A DNA stretch of 42,957 nucleotides, from positions 1 through 42,957 of the IMG/VR virus record IMGVR_UViG_3300021420_000068. The stretch is one strand, 5' to 3'. Origin of the DNA: a virus. The translations under genes were made by a program, and so were the position numbers. Shown in pieces: positions 21,423-29,858 of this stretch (within the stretch, counting starts at the first letter, position 1; each line of letters starts with the position of its first letter). The notes below the pieces were generated by a model. It was not told where the DNA came from. It did no database searches and was given only the letters and a program-made list of their open reading frames with translations.

Positions 21423-21705
21423 TGACGTTGCTCCCTGCGCTCGACGCGATGGCGTTCATGCCGTTGGTCCAGGCCGGCGTGTTGGGCGGGCCGAACATCA
21501 CACCCTGTAGCGGCTGGATCGCCACCGAACCGGCGCCGTTGACCGCCGCGTTGATTCCGATCGGCGACACCCACAGCGTGATCGAGGCCGATGGGTTGAA
21601 GACGTAGATGCCGGCGCGCTGGTTGTTGACGGCGGCGACCTGAATGCTGACGTTCGAGACCGTCGGCGCGGACAGGGCGTTAGGCGATGGGTAGGTGCTG
21701 GCCAT
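21397..21705 (-). CDS. Small beta protein of the LEYY/LEYF-ending group (102 aa)
   Basis: A beta-rich 102-residue protein. The end NVIVLLEYYT is much like NVTFLEYF at the end of the 31510-31917 product, and both share the layout NP-x-A-x-I-T-V near the middle. I take them as members of the same small virion-type family. There is no signal peptide in this copy. ATG at 21705 overlaps the preceding stop (TGATG-like). Role likely decoration or spike accessory. Confidence 0.5.
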   Translation of the reverse strand: MASTYPSPNALSAPTVSNVSIQVAAVNNQRAGIYVFNPSASITLWVSPIGINAAVNGAGSVAIQPLQGVMFGPPNTPAWTNGMNAIASSAGSNVIVLLEYYT

Positions 21706-22208
21706 CAGAACTGATACCCGGATGAATTGACGTTAACCGCGGTGGCGGTGGCATCCGCCGTCGTGGTGATGGTGATGGCGGTGTTGATCGCGCTCGATGG
21801 AAGGCAGGGCGTGAAGGTCGGCGACACGCTGCCCGGTGCGGTCAGTTGGAAGGTCTCCGAGCCGCCGGCAAGGCCCGCAACCGTGATCGGGCCGACGGCG
21901 CCGGTGCCGGAGGCCGACACAGTGAAGCTGCACAGCCAAGTTCGCTGCGTCGCCGAAGCGGCCAGCGTCGCGACCACCGCGCCGGTGGTGCCGGAGGCGT
22001 TGCCGACGATCTGGGTCGATCCGGTTGGCGCGCCGGTGCCGCCCGAGGTGCAGGTATTGCCGTTAAGGTCGACAACACAGGCGTTGAAACCGCCGGCGGT
22101 GTAGGGATTGGTCAAGGCCGAGCCGCAGGCCGAGACCGTGAAGCATTCGGATGCCGCGTTGGCAGGGAGGGTACCGAGCAGCAGAGCCCCTATGACATAC
22201 CTTATCAT
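21705..22208 (-). CDS. Exported beta-rich protein with signal peptide (167 aa)
   Basis: ATG at 22208 has GAGGAGG 4 nt upstream, a very strong ribosome site. The N-terminus MIRYVIGALLLGTLPANAAS is a clear signal peptide (ANA-A cut). The mature part has Cys residues in CFTVSACG and CVVDLNGNTC that may form disulphides, then a Thr/Gly-rich beta region (ITVAGLAGGSETFQL). Export of a protein made in the late region could serve surface exclusion or modify the host envelope. No family is recognised. Confidence 0.6.
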   Translation of the reverse strand: MIRYVIGALLLGTLPANAASECFTVSACGSALTNPYTAGGFNACVVDLNGNTCTSGGTGAPTGSTQIVGNASGTTGAVVATLAASATQRTWLCSFTVSASGTGAVGPITVAGLAGGSETFQLTAPGSVSPTFTPCLPSSAINTAITITTTADATATAVNVNSSGYQF

Positions 22209-22237
22209 GATACCTCCTCTAGGAACGGGACCAGGAA

Positions 22238-22501
22238 TCATCCCCTCCGAAAATACAGCAGCGTCTGCGGGATCACGAATACCACACTAAAGGCGATTGC
22301 GGCATAGAGACGGTCCCGCGATGGGTCATAGATGGTCCAGAGCCAGATTGCCGAGCCGGTGAGCACTGCGATCAGCAGGAGCACGCGAGTAGCGCAGATT
22401 TCGGCCACGGCACGGGCCATTTCGATGTATGTCGGCGTGACATCCTCGTCTTTTTGCGGGCCGGGCTGCGTTGCGGTGAACAATGGGGTTGGATCGGTCA
22501 T
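22238..22501 (-). CDS. Two-span membrane protein, possible second holin (87 aa)
   Basis: Two membrane segments are visible at about residues 40-57 (VLLLIAVLTGSAIWLW) and 65-83 (LYAAIAFSVVFVIPQTLLY), separated by a short polar loop (DPSRDR). Length and topology fit a small holin, but the main holin candidate is at 12399. AGGA is located 7 nt upstream of ATG. It may be an antiholin or a membrane factor for ejection. Confidence 0.5.
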   Translation of the reverse strand: MTDPTPLFTATQPGPQKDEDVTPTYIEMARAVAEICATRVLLLIAVLTGSAIWLWTIYDPSRDRLYAAIAFSVVFVIPQTLLYFRRG

Positions 22502-22502
22502 T

Positions 22503-22841
22503 TTAAATCCTGATGTATGCTAATCCAGCGATGGTTTTTATTGTTGGAATGCAATTCTCAGCCTCCATCACCACCAGATTGACAGTACCCTCCTTGACAA
22601 AGGCATCGGGAAAAATCTTGGTGCGATCTACCTCCAAATATCTTCGATCCTTGCCTAAACGGCGAGGGCCGCAGATGTTGTCGCCGCATCTTTCCTCATA
22701 GGGATAGTCTTGGGCGAACAACGTCCAAGTCCCGAAGCCCATGAAGCCAATCGGGACTTCCTTTCCACCAATGATTGAAAGCATATTTTCCCGAGTAGGC
22801 TTCTGACCTTCCGTCAGAACTCCATCACCAAAGTCGCTCAT
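22503..22841 (-). CDS. Miniature capsid-like protein, paralogue of the major capsid protein (112 aa)
   Basis: This short protein contains FMGFGTWTLFAQD (residues 33-45), which matches IMGFGTWTLLAQD at 215-227 of the capsid protein (33502-34512). Next, ERCGD/ERYN and a KEGTVNLV/PEGTLYLV block follow at almost the same spacing. Its N-terminus MSDFGDGV also resembles MPQFGSGV of the capsid. Together it looks like a capsid protein with about 185 residues removed from the middle. DNA codon usage at the shared motif differs and the area is less GC-rich, so the divergence is old or the gene came from another phage. ATG 22841 overlaps the preceding stop. Role unknown. Confidence 0.65.
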   Translation of the reverse strand: MSDFGDGVLTEGQKPTRENMLSIIGGKEVPIGFMGFGTWTLFAQDYPYEERCGDNICGPRRLGKDRRYLEVDRTKIFPDAFVKEGTVNLVVMEAENCIPTIKTIAGLAYIRI

Positions 22842-23020
22842 TTGTCAAAAAATCCTGTTTTGTCGTCGCCCCCGTTGATCTTGTAGCGGATAGCTAGAAG
22901 TTTGACGCCGTGGCCGATCGCCGAGAGCTTGTCCTGCTTGTTTTTCGACCGCAGCAGCTTGCGCACGGCATCTTCCATGGTTTTCAGGAAGTCATCGTCC
23001 TTGCCGTTCATCTCGGTCAT
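22838..23020 (-). CDS. Small basic helical protein (60 aa)
   Basis: The 60-residue product is charged and helical (EDAVRKLLRSKNKQDKLS) with a short C-terminal GGDDKTGFF. No membrane segment. ATG at 23020 overlaps the stop of the large ejection-type protein gene (ATGA), and its stop overlaps the capsid-like start. The upstream frame to 23500 belongs to a shadow of the large gene. No family is recognised; possible virion or morphogenesis accessory. Confidence 0.5.
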   Translation of the reverse strand: MTEMNGKDDDFLKTMEDAVRKLLRSKNKQDKLSAIGHGVKLLAIRYKINGGDDKTGFFDK

Positions 23021-24672
23021 GGGCCGCCGCCCTCTGCGAGTGGCGATGTCAGGGCGGAGCGCAATGCCGGCGCCGGAAGCGCGGCCGGAAGATTGGGCGC
23101 GACCTGATTTCCGAAATACATCTGAGCTAGTGGTGACATGATGGCGCGGCCGGCCAGAGTTGGCATCGCGGCCCCTGCAGCGGCGCCCACTCCTGCCCCT
23201 GTGCCTCCGCTCGCCGCACCACCTAATGCAGCGCCAGCACTGGACGTGATGAAACGCGCCAACTCGCGCTGTCCGGTGCCGGAGTTTGGCAGAGGCGTTA
23301 GCAGAATGTTGCCGGCTCGCGTTAGTTCGGCAAAATCCCCCTGCCCGCGGGAATACTCGCGCTGACCGCGCTGCGTGGAGGCGATCACCGAACGCAATTT
23401 CACTGGCGTAATGGTGCCCTCGGCTGCGGCTTCTCCAGCACCAGCGGCGGCCCGCGAAATCGGGATCAGGTTGCGATACTGTCGCCGTGCCTGCTGCCAA
23501 GCCTGCAAATCCTGCGGGTTGGTGATCGACCGAGCCATCATATCGTCCATCGCCTCGACATAACTGCCGAGCACTTGGCTATATTCCGGGTCGTTGCCGG
23601 CACCGCGCTGCAGCCGGGTCAGTCTCGAACGGAATCTCTGGTACTGATCGCCGGTCAGGACAGGTGATTGCGTCAGGCGGTTGAAAAAATCCCGTATCGT
23701 GTCATCCACCACCCCGCGTCGACTGCCTTGCTGGACCGTGGCGTGGTATTCGTCGCGTGCGGTTATGAGGTCGTTTAGAAATTGAGTGTCCTGCCGTCCG
23801 TTGTTGCGAGCGGCAATTGCGTCCATCTCGCCGCCGATCCTGTTAAACGCGCCATCGATCACGTCCGGTGTGGCGCGGTCGGCCACAATTCCGGCGCGCG
23901 TCAGCACCGCCGCTGTAAACTGCCGATTGACGGTTTCCATAGCCTCGGTGGCGCGTCCTCCGGCACCTGGTGCGTCGCCTAGATGGCTTTCGGCATACTG
24001 CAACGACTTGCTTCCGGTGCGCTGGCCGGCGGTAGCGGCGGTGATACCCTCGTTTGCCAAGGTCTGGGCCGCGGCGATGCGTTCCGCGGTAGCCGGAATT
24101 GGCGTGACGGCGCGGGCGGCGGCTGCGGGTGCCTTGCCTCCAACGATCGAGCCTGCGATGCGGGCCGGAGTTTCGAACTTGCTGCCTGCAGTTAGTTGTC
24201 CCGCCGCCTCGCCGCCGAGTGCAGATGCCGTCCCGGTAACTACTTTAGCTGGCAAACTGCCAGGACCGATATAACTTGCTGGATTTCCTAGCACTTCACC
24301 GACCGCAGCGCCAAATTTGCCCGCGGTGCCTTCCGGTTTGTGCATTTCTCCAGTGACGTTTTTCTCAATGATGCCGGTCGATTCGGTGGTACCAGGGATT
24401 TGCGACGGGTCTTGCCCCATCTCGATCGCCGCCGCCTTGCCGCCAGAACTCGCCGCAGACATGAATCCCTCTACCGCACCGCGCGGGATCGACTTGAAGA
24501 AATCGCCGATCCCGGAGGACTGCGCCGCGGCGGGTGGCGGTTCGGGCGTCGCGGCGGCTCCTGAAATCAGGTTTCGTTTCTTGGCTTCGTCATACAGCGC
24601 CTTCTTGTCCCCCGTCAGCAATCCGCGACGGTCGGCTTCGGCCAGTAATGCGGCGCGGTTTTCATCCATCAC
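23017..24672 (-). CDS. Large ejection/internal virion-type protein (551 aa)
   Basis: The protein is long and Ala/Gly-rich. It has an N-terminal short repeat-like motif (LLAEADRRGLLTGDKKALYDEA...) of the kind seen in peptidase or phage internal proteins. A central Gly/Ala region with weak hydrophobic stretches is followed by charged helices (DDTIRDFFNRLTQ, QYQRFRSRLTRLQRG) and a C-terminal Gly/Ala-rich hydrophobic part (AGAALGGAASGGTGAGVGAA). This architecture is that of podovirus ejection proteins that leave the head and cross the envelope. No enzymatic domain is recognised. ATG at 24669 is equally possible. Confidence 0.6.
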   Translation of the reverse strand: MMDENRAALLAEADRRGLLTGDKKALYDEAKKRNLISGAAATPEPPPAAAQSSGIGDFFKSIPRGAVEGFMSAASSGGKAAAIEMGQDPSQIPGTTESTGIIEKNVTGEMHKPEGTAGKFGAAVGEVLGNPASYIGPGSLPAKVVTGTASALGGEAAGQLTAGSKFETPARIAGSIVGGKAPAAAARAVTPIPATAERIAAAQTLANEGITAATAGQRTGSKSLQYAESHLGDAPGAGGRATEAMETVNRQFTAAVLTRAGIVADRATPDVIDGAFNRIGGEMDAIAARNNGRQDTQFLNDLITARDEYHATVQQGSRRGVVDDTIRDFFNRLTQSPVLTGDQYQRFRSRLTRLQRGAGNDPEYSQVLGSYVEAMDDMMARSITNPQDLQAWQQARRQYRNLIPISRAAAGAGEAAAEGTITPVKLRSVIASTQRGQREYSRGQGDFAELTRAGNILLTPLPNSGTGQRELARFITSSAGAALGGAASGGTGAGVGAAAGAAMPTLAGRAIMSPLAQMYFGNQVAPNLPAALPAPALRSALTSPLAEGGGP

Positions 24673-26183
24673 AGATTCTCAAGCGCTTTCTTGATCTCGT
24701 CATCCGACTTGCTGCCCCAGCTTCCCGAAGCTCCGCCGGTTTGTGGCGCCGATTCCCCTTTTGGCGTCGCCCAGCCACGTCTAGCATAGATGCTGGCGCG
24801 AGCTTTATCGGGGGCTGCCTCGGCAATAGCTGTTTCCGTCTCAAATCCCTTCAAAGAACCCATGACTGCCGACAACGGCATATTCGGATTGAGCGATTCG
24901 CGGGCGTGATCCTTGTCGGAAACCGTACCCTTGCCAGTGCCACCAGACAAAAGTCGCGCATAGAGATTGACCAGTGAGTTCATCTGTTGCACGTAGTTTG
25001 CAAAACCCTCGTCGCCGGCCTGCACCTTCCATTTATTCTCTACCGAGTCCCACCATGCCGTGCCCCTGCCGGCATTCTGTTGAGCCAAGGCCCGCACGTT
25101 CGGGATAGTATCGTGTACCTCTTCAACGACGGTCGCTATGTTGCCGGCCCGCCCGGCTATTGCCGTTTCTTCCCTTATGCGGCCCGCGCGTATGGCCTCC
25201 TGTTCCTCGATCTCGTCTTCGAAAGGCTTGCGGCCCAATTTCTCGGTCAGGTTCTGGATGATAGAATTCCGCGGCGACATCCGAACGCCGCTGACGCCGG
25301 CGCCGCCCTTGCCCTTCTCGTTGTAGGCCCCGAGGTCGCCCTGCTCCTTTATGTGCTTGAACGTCATCTGCTGTGCCGTCGTCCACGGCTGCCCGGTAGA
25401 CGGGTCGACGCCGTTGGGATCGATCTGACCGCTGGCGATCCGTTCGTAGGTCAGCCGCTTGATCGCCTTTTCATTCTCCAGGGTTTTGTTGAGTTGTTCG
25501 GTAGACAATTCCAGCTTGCCGGTGTTCTGGACGCCCTTCTCGTAAATCTGCGCCACCATCGTGAAATTTTTGGCGGTCGCCGCCTGATACATGATGTCGT
25601 CGTGATACTTGACGGCAGTGAGCGCGATTGCAGACATCTGTTCATCGATGTTGTGCTGGTTGTTTTCCAGAGCCAGTTGGTACTGCTCCAACACGGTGCG
25701 GTTGTTGAGGATGGTCTGCTTGGTCTTCTCCTGCCACTCTTTCGTGGCCGCCTCGTACTGCACTAGGTTGCCGCTCTGCCAGCCGTTGACCGCGGCACCG
25801 AACGCGCCGAGCGCGGCGCCACCGGGCTGCCGGGTGAAGCGGCTGGAGATCGCGCCGAGCACCGCCATGGCGGAAGCAAATTCCAGCGAGTTCTTCTGGA
25901 AGTCCTTGGCGTCGGGCGGCGAGCCCTCGATCTTCTGCAGGTTCGGTGTCTGCGGGCGCTGCGCCTCAGCCTGCCGCAGTTTGCCATACGGTCCAGCCAG
26001 TTCCTGACGCTCTTTCGCCTGATCGGCTTGCGCCTGCTTCTGCACATCTTCGAGGCCGGGCGTGCCGAGCGGCGAGGGTTTCGGTGTGCCGCGGCGCCAG
26101 TCATCGTATGGGTTCTGACCCTCCGGCTGATCCGGCATTCGGTACGTTCCTGGGTATAGTGCTGCCTGATCGTCTGCCATCAC
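24669..26183 (-). CDS. Ejection/internal virion-type protein (504 aa)
   Basis: The N-terminal 90 residues are Pro/Gln-rich and disordered. A short hydrophobic helix follows (LEFASAMAVLGAISSRF). The body is an amphipathic helical region with many Gln, Asn and Glu (QKTKQTILNNRTVLEQYQLAL, EQLNKTLENEKAI). No enzyme motif. Its position between two similar proteins fits a set of three ejection proteins, as in short-tailed phages. GTG 26183 or ATG 26180 is the start. Confidence 0.55.
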   Translation of the reverse strand: MMADDQAALYPGTYRMPDQPEGQNPYDDWRRGTPKPSPLGTPGLEDVQKQAQADQAKERQELAGPYGKLRQAEAQRPQTPNLQKIEGSPPDAKDFQKNSLEFASAMAVLGAISSRFTRQPGGAALGAFGAAVNGWQSGNLVQYEAATKEWQEKTKQTILNNRTVLEQYQLALENNQHNIDEQMSAIALTAVKYHDDIMYQAATAKNFTMVAQIYEKGVQNTGKLELSTEQLNKTLENEKAIKRLTYERIASGQIDPNGVDPSTGQPWTTAQQMTFKHIKEQGDLGAYNEKGKGGAGVSGVRMSPRNSIIQNLTEKLGRKPFEDEIEEQEAIRAGRIREETAIAGRAGNIATVVEEVHDTIPNVRALAQQNAGRGTAWWDSVENKWKVQAGDEGFANYVQQMNSLVNLYARLLSGGTGKGTVSDKDHARESLNPNMPLSAVMGSLKGFETETAIAEAAPDKARASIYARRGWATPKGESAPQTGGASGSWGSKSDDEIKKALENL

Positions 26184-26908
26184 GCCACCAGTGCCAGTGA
26201 TTCGAGGACGGTTGCGGGGTCTTCACCGGCGAGACCAAGCGAGGACAGGGCCGAACTTGAACTTGCGGCCGATGAGCCACCGCCCGCCAAGGCCGACATG
26301 CCGAACATCTTGCCGATCGCCCCGAATGCGCTGGTCAGGTTGCTGGAATAGGCGGTGTCGAGTTGCACCTGGGCATTGCCGGCCTGGATCAGGGCCTGAT
26401 CGGCCGCACTGATCTCCGCGCCGCCAGTCTGCATCAGGGAATTGCCGCTGCTGATCTGACCGAGACCTAGCGCGATCGTCGACTGGATCATCTGCTGCGC
26501 CATCGCATTCACCTGCGCGTCGTTATTGGCGGTTTGCGTGATCGCAGCGGTGTCGGCGTCGGGATTACGTCCCATGTTGTAGAACATCTGCCGCGACTGG
26601 TTAGTGAGACCCGAACTGTACTGGCCGAGTTGCGCCGTCTGCGGCGCGGTCAACTGCCCAGCCGCAGCGTTAGCCAGCGTTTGCTCTCCGGCATTCACAA
26701 AGCCCTGGCCCTGCGAGATGTTGCCGGCCCCGACCGATTGCTCCCATGGCGCGATTGCGGTCGCCTGCCCGAACTGCGCCGGCAGCTTGCCCGGTCCCTG
26801 CGCCAGCATGGCGCCGACACCGAGCGCACCGGCGCCGAGCGCTCCAGCCGAGAGCGGCGACAGGCCGCCAAGTTCGGTCATTCCGCCAGTCGGGTCGCCT
26901 ATGGCCAT
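26180..26908 (-). CDS. Ejection/internal virion-type protein (242 aa)
   Basis: The N-terminus is Gly/Ala/Leu-rich and hydrophobic (GALGAGALGVGAMLAQG). The rest is Gln/Ala/Asn-rich helix with a Ser/Ala/Gly C-terminus. This is typical of the smallest ejection protein in short-tailed phages, which often carries glycine-zipper-like hydrophobic segments. AGGAG lies 6 nt before ATG 26908. Its stop overlaps the next gene. Confidence 0.55.
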   Translation of the reverse strand: MAIGDPTGGMTELGGLSPLSAGALGAGALGVGAMLAQGPGKLPAQFGQATAIAPWEQSVGAGNISQGQGFVNAGEQTLANAAAGQLTAPQTAQLGQYSSGLTNQSRQMFYNMGRNPDADTAAITQTANNDAQVNAMAQQMIQSTIALGLGQISSGNSLMQTGGAEISAADQALIQAGNAQVQLDTAYSSNLTSAFGAIGKMFGMSALAGGGSSAASSSSALSSLGLAGEDPATVLESLALVA

Positions 26909-26917
26909 GTCGAACTC

Positions 26918-27307
26918 CTAAAGTTGCGGTCTCCCGAACGGAGATGAAATGCCGGCAGCGGGCGCCGCCCCTTGCGGATCAACGGGGACACCGGGCATTT
27001 GCGGCGTGGCGCCCGCCCCGGGCGACAGTACACCACCGCCCATCGGGCCGGGCGAACCAATTCCGGGCAATGGTGCGGCTGGCGCCGGGAATGGCTGACC
27101 TGCAGGATCATATGGGTAGGTCTGATTACCCTGTACCGGACTTTGCCACCGCCCTGCCGCGCCAATATCTTGCTGGTTCTGCGTGATAGTAGCACCACCT
27201 TCGCCCTGCGCTGCAATACTGCTGCCAAATGGTCCGGCGGTTTGCGGCGCGGCAGGATCGGGCATCTCGGGGATGCCAAAATTCTGCATGAAGTTCGAAC
27301 CAAACAT
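26918..27307 (-). CDS. Pro/Gly-rich virion-region protein (129 aa)
   Basis: This is a low-complexity protein with PxxP-rich stretches (QPFPAPAAPLPGIGSP). It begins MFGSNFMQNFGIPEM and has no folded domain by eye. TAGGA lies upstream of ATG 27307. It is situated directly before the ejection proteins and may be a linker or scaffold. No family. Confidence 0.5.
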   Translation of the reverse strand: MFGSNFMQNFGIPEMPDPAAPQTAGPFGSSIAAQGEGGATITQNQQDIGAAGRWQSPVQGNQTYPYDPAGQPFPAPAAPLPGIGSPGPMGGGVLSPGAGATPQMPGVPVDPQGAAPAAGISSPFGRPQL

Positions 27308-27315
27308 TTGGCTTC

Positions 27316-27666
27316 CTATATGATGCCTAGAGCCTGCCTGATGACGGCGTGTACCGTCGCATGATAGCCCGTCCAGTTATAGAAGTCATTTTCGTCGTCG
27401 AGGTTGACCTGTGAGAGGTCAATCGAGGTGATGCCGAGCGCGGCGTGGATCAGGTTGTGTTGCGCCGCGTGCGACTGCACCATCGACGGGTTGGCGGTTC
27501 CAGCGGTCAGGAACGACAGCAAATCCGGGTCCGGCAGCACGATCGGCGGCACTTGCTGCGACAGCACCTGGACAAACTGCAGATGTTCGCGGCCGTGGCC
27601 CATGTCCCAGGCGCCATAGCCGGGCAAATCCTTGAACGTCACCTGATCCGGCTGGAACTGCGGCAT
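27316..27666 (-). CDS. Hypothetical late protein (116 aa)
   Basis: A folded-looking acidic protein with His and aromatic residues (GAWDMGHGREHLQFVQVL, QSHAAQHNLIHAALG, WTGYHATVHAVIRQALG). The regular His-x3-His helices suggest a compact helical or metal-binding protein, but no known motif is satisfied. ATG overlaps the stop of the large tail protein (TAATG). Possibly a tail-completion or adaptor protein by position. Confidence 0.5.
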   Translation of the reverse strand: MPQFQPDQVTFKDLPGYGAWDMGHGREHLQFVQVLSQQVPPIVLPDPDLLSFLTAGTANPSMVQSHAAQHNLIHAALGITSIDLSQVNLDDENDFYNWTGYHATVHAVIRQALGII

Positions 27667-29855
27667 TACTTGTTGCCCACGTTTGTTTCTTGATACTCGA
27701 TCGTCAGGTTAGTCATCGTGAAGTTGGCGAGCGTCCCGGTCACCGTCGCGCCGAGATAGCGACCGCTGCCGTCCTCCGTCGCCGTCAGGGCCTGGAAGCC
27801 GGTCGGCACCGCCGTCTTGTACAGATTGGTGCCCTCGTTGGTATCCATCGACAGGCTGATCTGGACGTTCGCCACCGCGGTAGCCGCAAATCCGCCGCGC
27901 AGCGTCTTCTTGCGCTGCACTGCATTGCCGTGATGGGTCAGCGCGGTCTGCAGCTTGAATGCCACCGGCTGTGCCGCGTTGGCGAGGATTTGCGTGATGT
28001 CCTGCCCGGATGAGGCAAAGGTCAGCGTGCGGCCAGAGGCCAGCGTCGAGGCGGTGGCGACCGCCGTCAGTCCCGTGCCCTGGTTGATGACGAACCATTT
28101 CTTGCCGGTGAAGGCCAACAGGATCGAGCGCTCGTTAGCCAGCGGGTCTTTGTAGCGCACCAGCCAGGCGATGTGATGGATGTTGTTGATGTCGGCGATG
28201 CAGGCCTGCGGCTCCTGCGTGAAGTCGATCAGCTTGAAGATGCCGTCGAGATCGTCGGATATCTTCTGCACGCTAGAGCCGAACACCGCATAGACGCCGT
28301 TGGTGTTGGCAAAGAAGAACACCCGGTTGAACGAGCCGCAGCTATTGGTGTAGATCGTGCCCTGGTCTGATGAGAGCGTCAGGATGGTGAACAGCGTGAT
28401 ATGGCCGGTGGCGTCGAGCGAGATGTTGCCGATCTGCTTGATCGACTGGTCGCCCATGATGAACAGGTAGTTGTTGTAGTTGCGCAGCGCCGTGATGGAA
28501 TGCGTCAAATCCGCGTCGGTGATGATCAGGCTGCCGCTAGCGTTGGTGGCGGAAAAATCGTCGAAGCCTGCCGTTCCGGTATACTGCAGCAACCTGAGCA
28601 GCCCGCCGGGGATCGGGCCATTGAGCCACACTCTGCCGCCAAACACCGCGATCGTGGTGCCCTTTGGCACGAACGGCCAGACATGGGCGTTGGCGGCCGC
28701 TCCCGTACCGCCACCACCGGAAAAGCCTACGGTCAGCACGTCGCTCGCCAGATAGCCGGCGCCGTCGTTGGTCAAGGTGACCGAGGTAACGCCAGAGCCG
28801 CCGACCACCGCTGCCGCTGTCGCTCCTACACCCGCGCCGCCGCCTGTAAACGAGACATTGGGCGCACTGGTATAGCCCGAGCCGCCAGATGTCACCGTGA
28901 TCGACAGCACACGCCCGTTGCCGACGGTGCAGGTGGCGACAGGCGGGAAGCCGCCGGTGCCGAACGAACCACCGGAAAACACCACGGCGGGCGCGCTGGT
29001 GTAGCCTGACCCGGCCGTCACGATCGAGATGCCGGTCACCACGAAGAACCCGAAGCCATTGACGGAAAACGTGGCTTGCGCCGTGGCACCAGAGCCGCCG
29101 CCGCCAGAGAATGAAGTCACCACCGGCGTCGGCAGATTGATGTCGCGGTAAGCGCCCGGGTTGGTGACGGTGACGGTGTTGACGCCGCGCGGGTCGATGT
29201 TAGCGGTTGCCGCCGCGCCGATGCCACCACCACCGGCGAACACAACGCCCGGTGCCGGACCATATCCCGAGCCGCCATTGATGACGTTGACGGCGACCAC
29301 GGCCGGCGTGCCGATGGTGGCAACTGCAGTAGCGCCGGTGCCGGAGCCGCCGGTGATGGTAACGGTCGGCGGCGAGGTGTAGTTGGCGCCCGGCGCGGTC
29401 AGGTTGATCACCGGCGACACCCCGCCCTGCTGTACGAATGCGGTGCCGTCCCAGGTCGAATAGCCGGCGGTCGGGTCGTTGATCAGGATACGCTGCGAAT
29501 TCCACACCGTCATGTCGGGATTGGAGAAGGTGCCGGGCGAGGCGAACCGCGCCGAGATGCCGGTCGCGATATTGGTGGCCCAGCCGGCGCCGTTGGTGGT
29601 GAACGAGATGATGTAATCGATGGGACCGATATTGGCGTAGTATTGCAGATTGATGGTGTCGGCGATGTTGGAGATCGCCGTATTCGGTCCCGGCACCGTC
29701 ACTAGGTTATTGGGCGCGATCGGCTGCAGGTTCTCCAGCCATGCCAGTTCCTTCTCGTTCAGCGCCTGGCGCACGCTCTGGGTGTTCATCTTCTCGAACT
29801 GCTCGAAAACGATGAACTTGCTTTCAGCGCGCTGCATCTCTCCGGGATGCGGCAT
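27666..29855 (-). CDS. Tail nozzle/hub-like protein with six GSGY repeats (729 aa)
   Basis: Residues about 1-145 and 400-729 form a beta-rich framework (TAISNIADTINLQYY, YNNYLFIMGDQSIKQIG, GSFNRVFFFANTNGVYAVFG, ERSILLAFTGKKWFVIN) that resembles the propeller-like nozzle proteins of short-tailed phages (P22 gp10 or T7 gp12 analogues). Residues about 149-392 are an insertion of six copies of a motif like GGSGYTSAPxVxFxGGGGxGATA. The same motif is found in two other proteins of this phage. GAGG lies 6 nt before ATG. Nozzle assignment is inferred from size, order and fold style. Confidence 0.62.
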   Translation of the reverse strand: MPHPGEMQRAESKFIVFEQFEKMNTQSVRQALNEKELAWLENLQPIAPNNLVTVPGPNTAISNIADTINLQYYANIGPIDYIISFTTNGAGWATNIATGISARFASPGTFSNPDMTVWNSQRILINDPTAGYSTWDGTAFVQQGGVSPVINLTAPGANYTSPPTVTITGGSGTGATAVATIGTPAVVAVNVINGGSGYGPAPGVVFAGGGGIGAAATANIDPRGVNTVTVTNPGAYRDINLPTPVVTSFSGGGGSGATAQATFSVNGFGFFVVTGISIVTAGSGYTSAPAVVFSGGSFGTGGFPPVATCTVGNGRVLSITVTSGGSGYTSAPNVSFTGGGAGVGATAAAVVGGSGVTSVTLTNDGAGYLASDVLTVGFSGGGGTGAAANAHVWPFVPKGTTIAVFGGRVWLNGPIPGGLLRLLQYTGTAGFDDFSATNASGSLIITDADLTHSITALRNYNNYLFIMGDQSIKQIGNISLDATGHITLFTILTLSSDQGTIYTNSCGSFNRVFFFANTNGVYAVFGSSVQKISDDLDGIFKLIDFTQEPQACIADINNIHHIAWLVRYKDPLANERSILLAFTGKKWFVINQGTGLTAVATASTLASGRTLTFASSGQDITQILANAAQPVAFKLQTALTHHGNAVQRKKTLRGGFAATAVANVQISLSMDTNEGTNLYKTAVPTGFQALTATEDGSGRYLGATVTGTLANFTMTNLTIEYQETNVGNK

Positions 29856-29858
29856 GGC

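Noticed and set aside
28401-29009. Plus-strand frame of 202 codons opposite the tail protein
   Set aside because: Antisense of the GSGY repeats; low-complexity Ala/Arg/Gly content.
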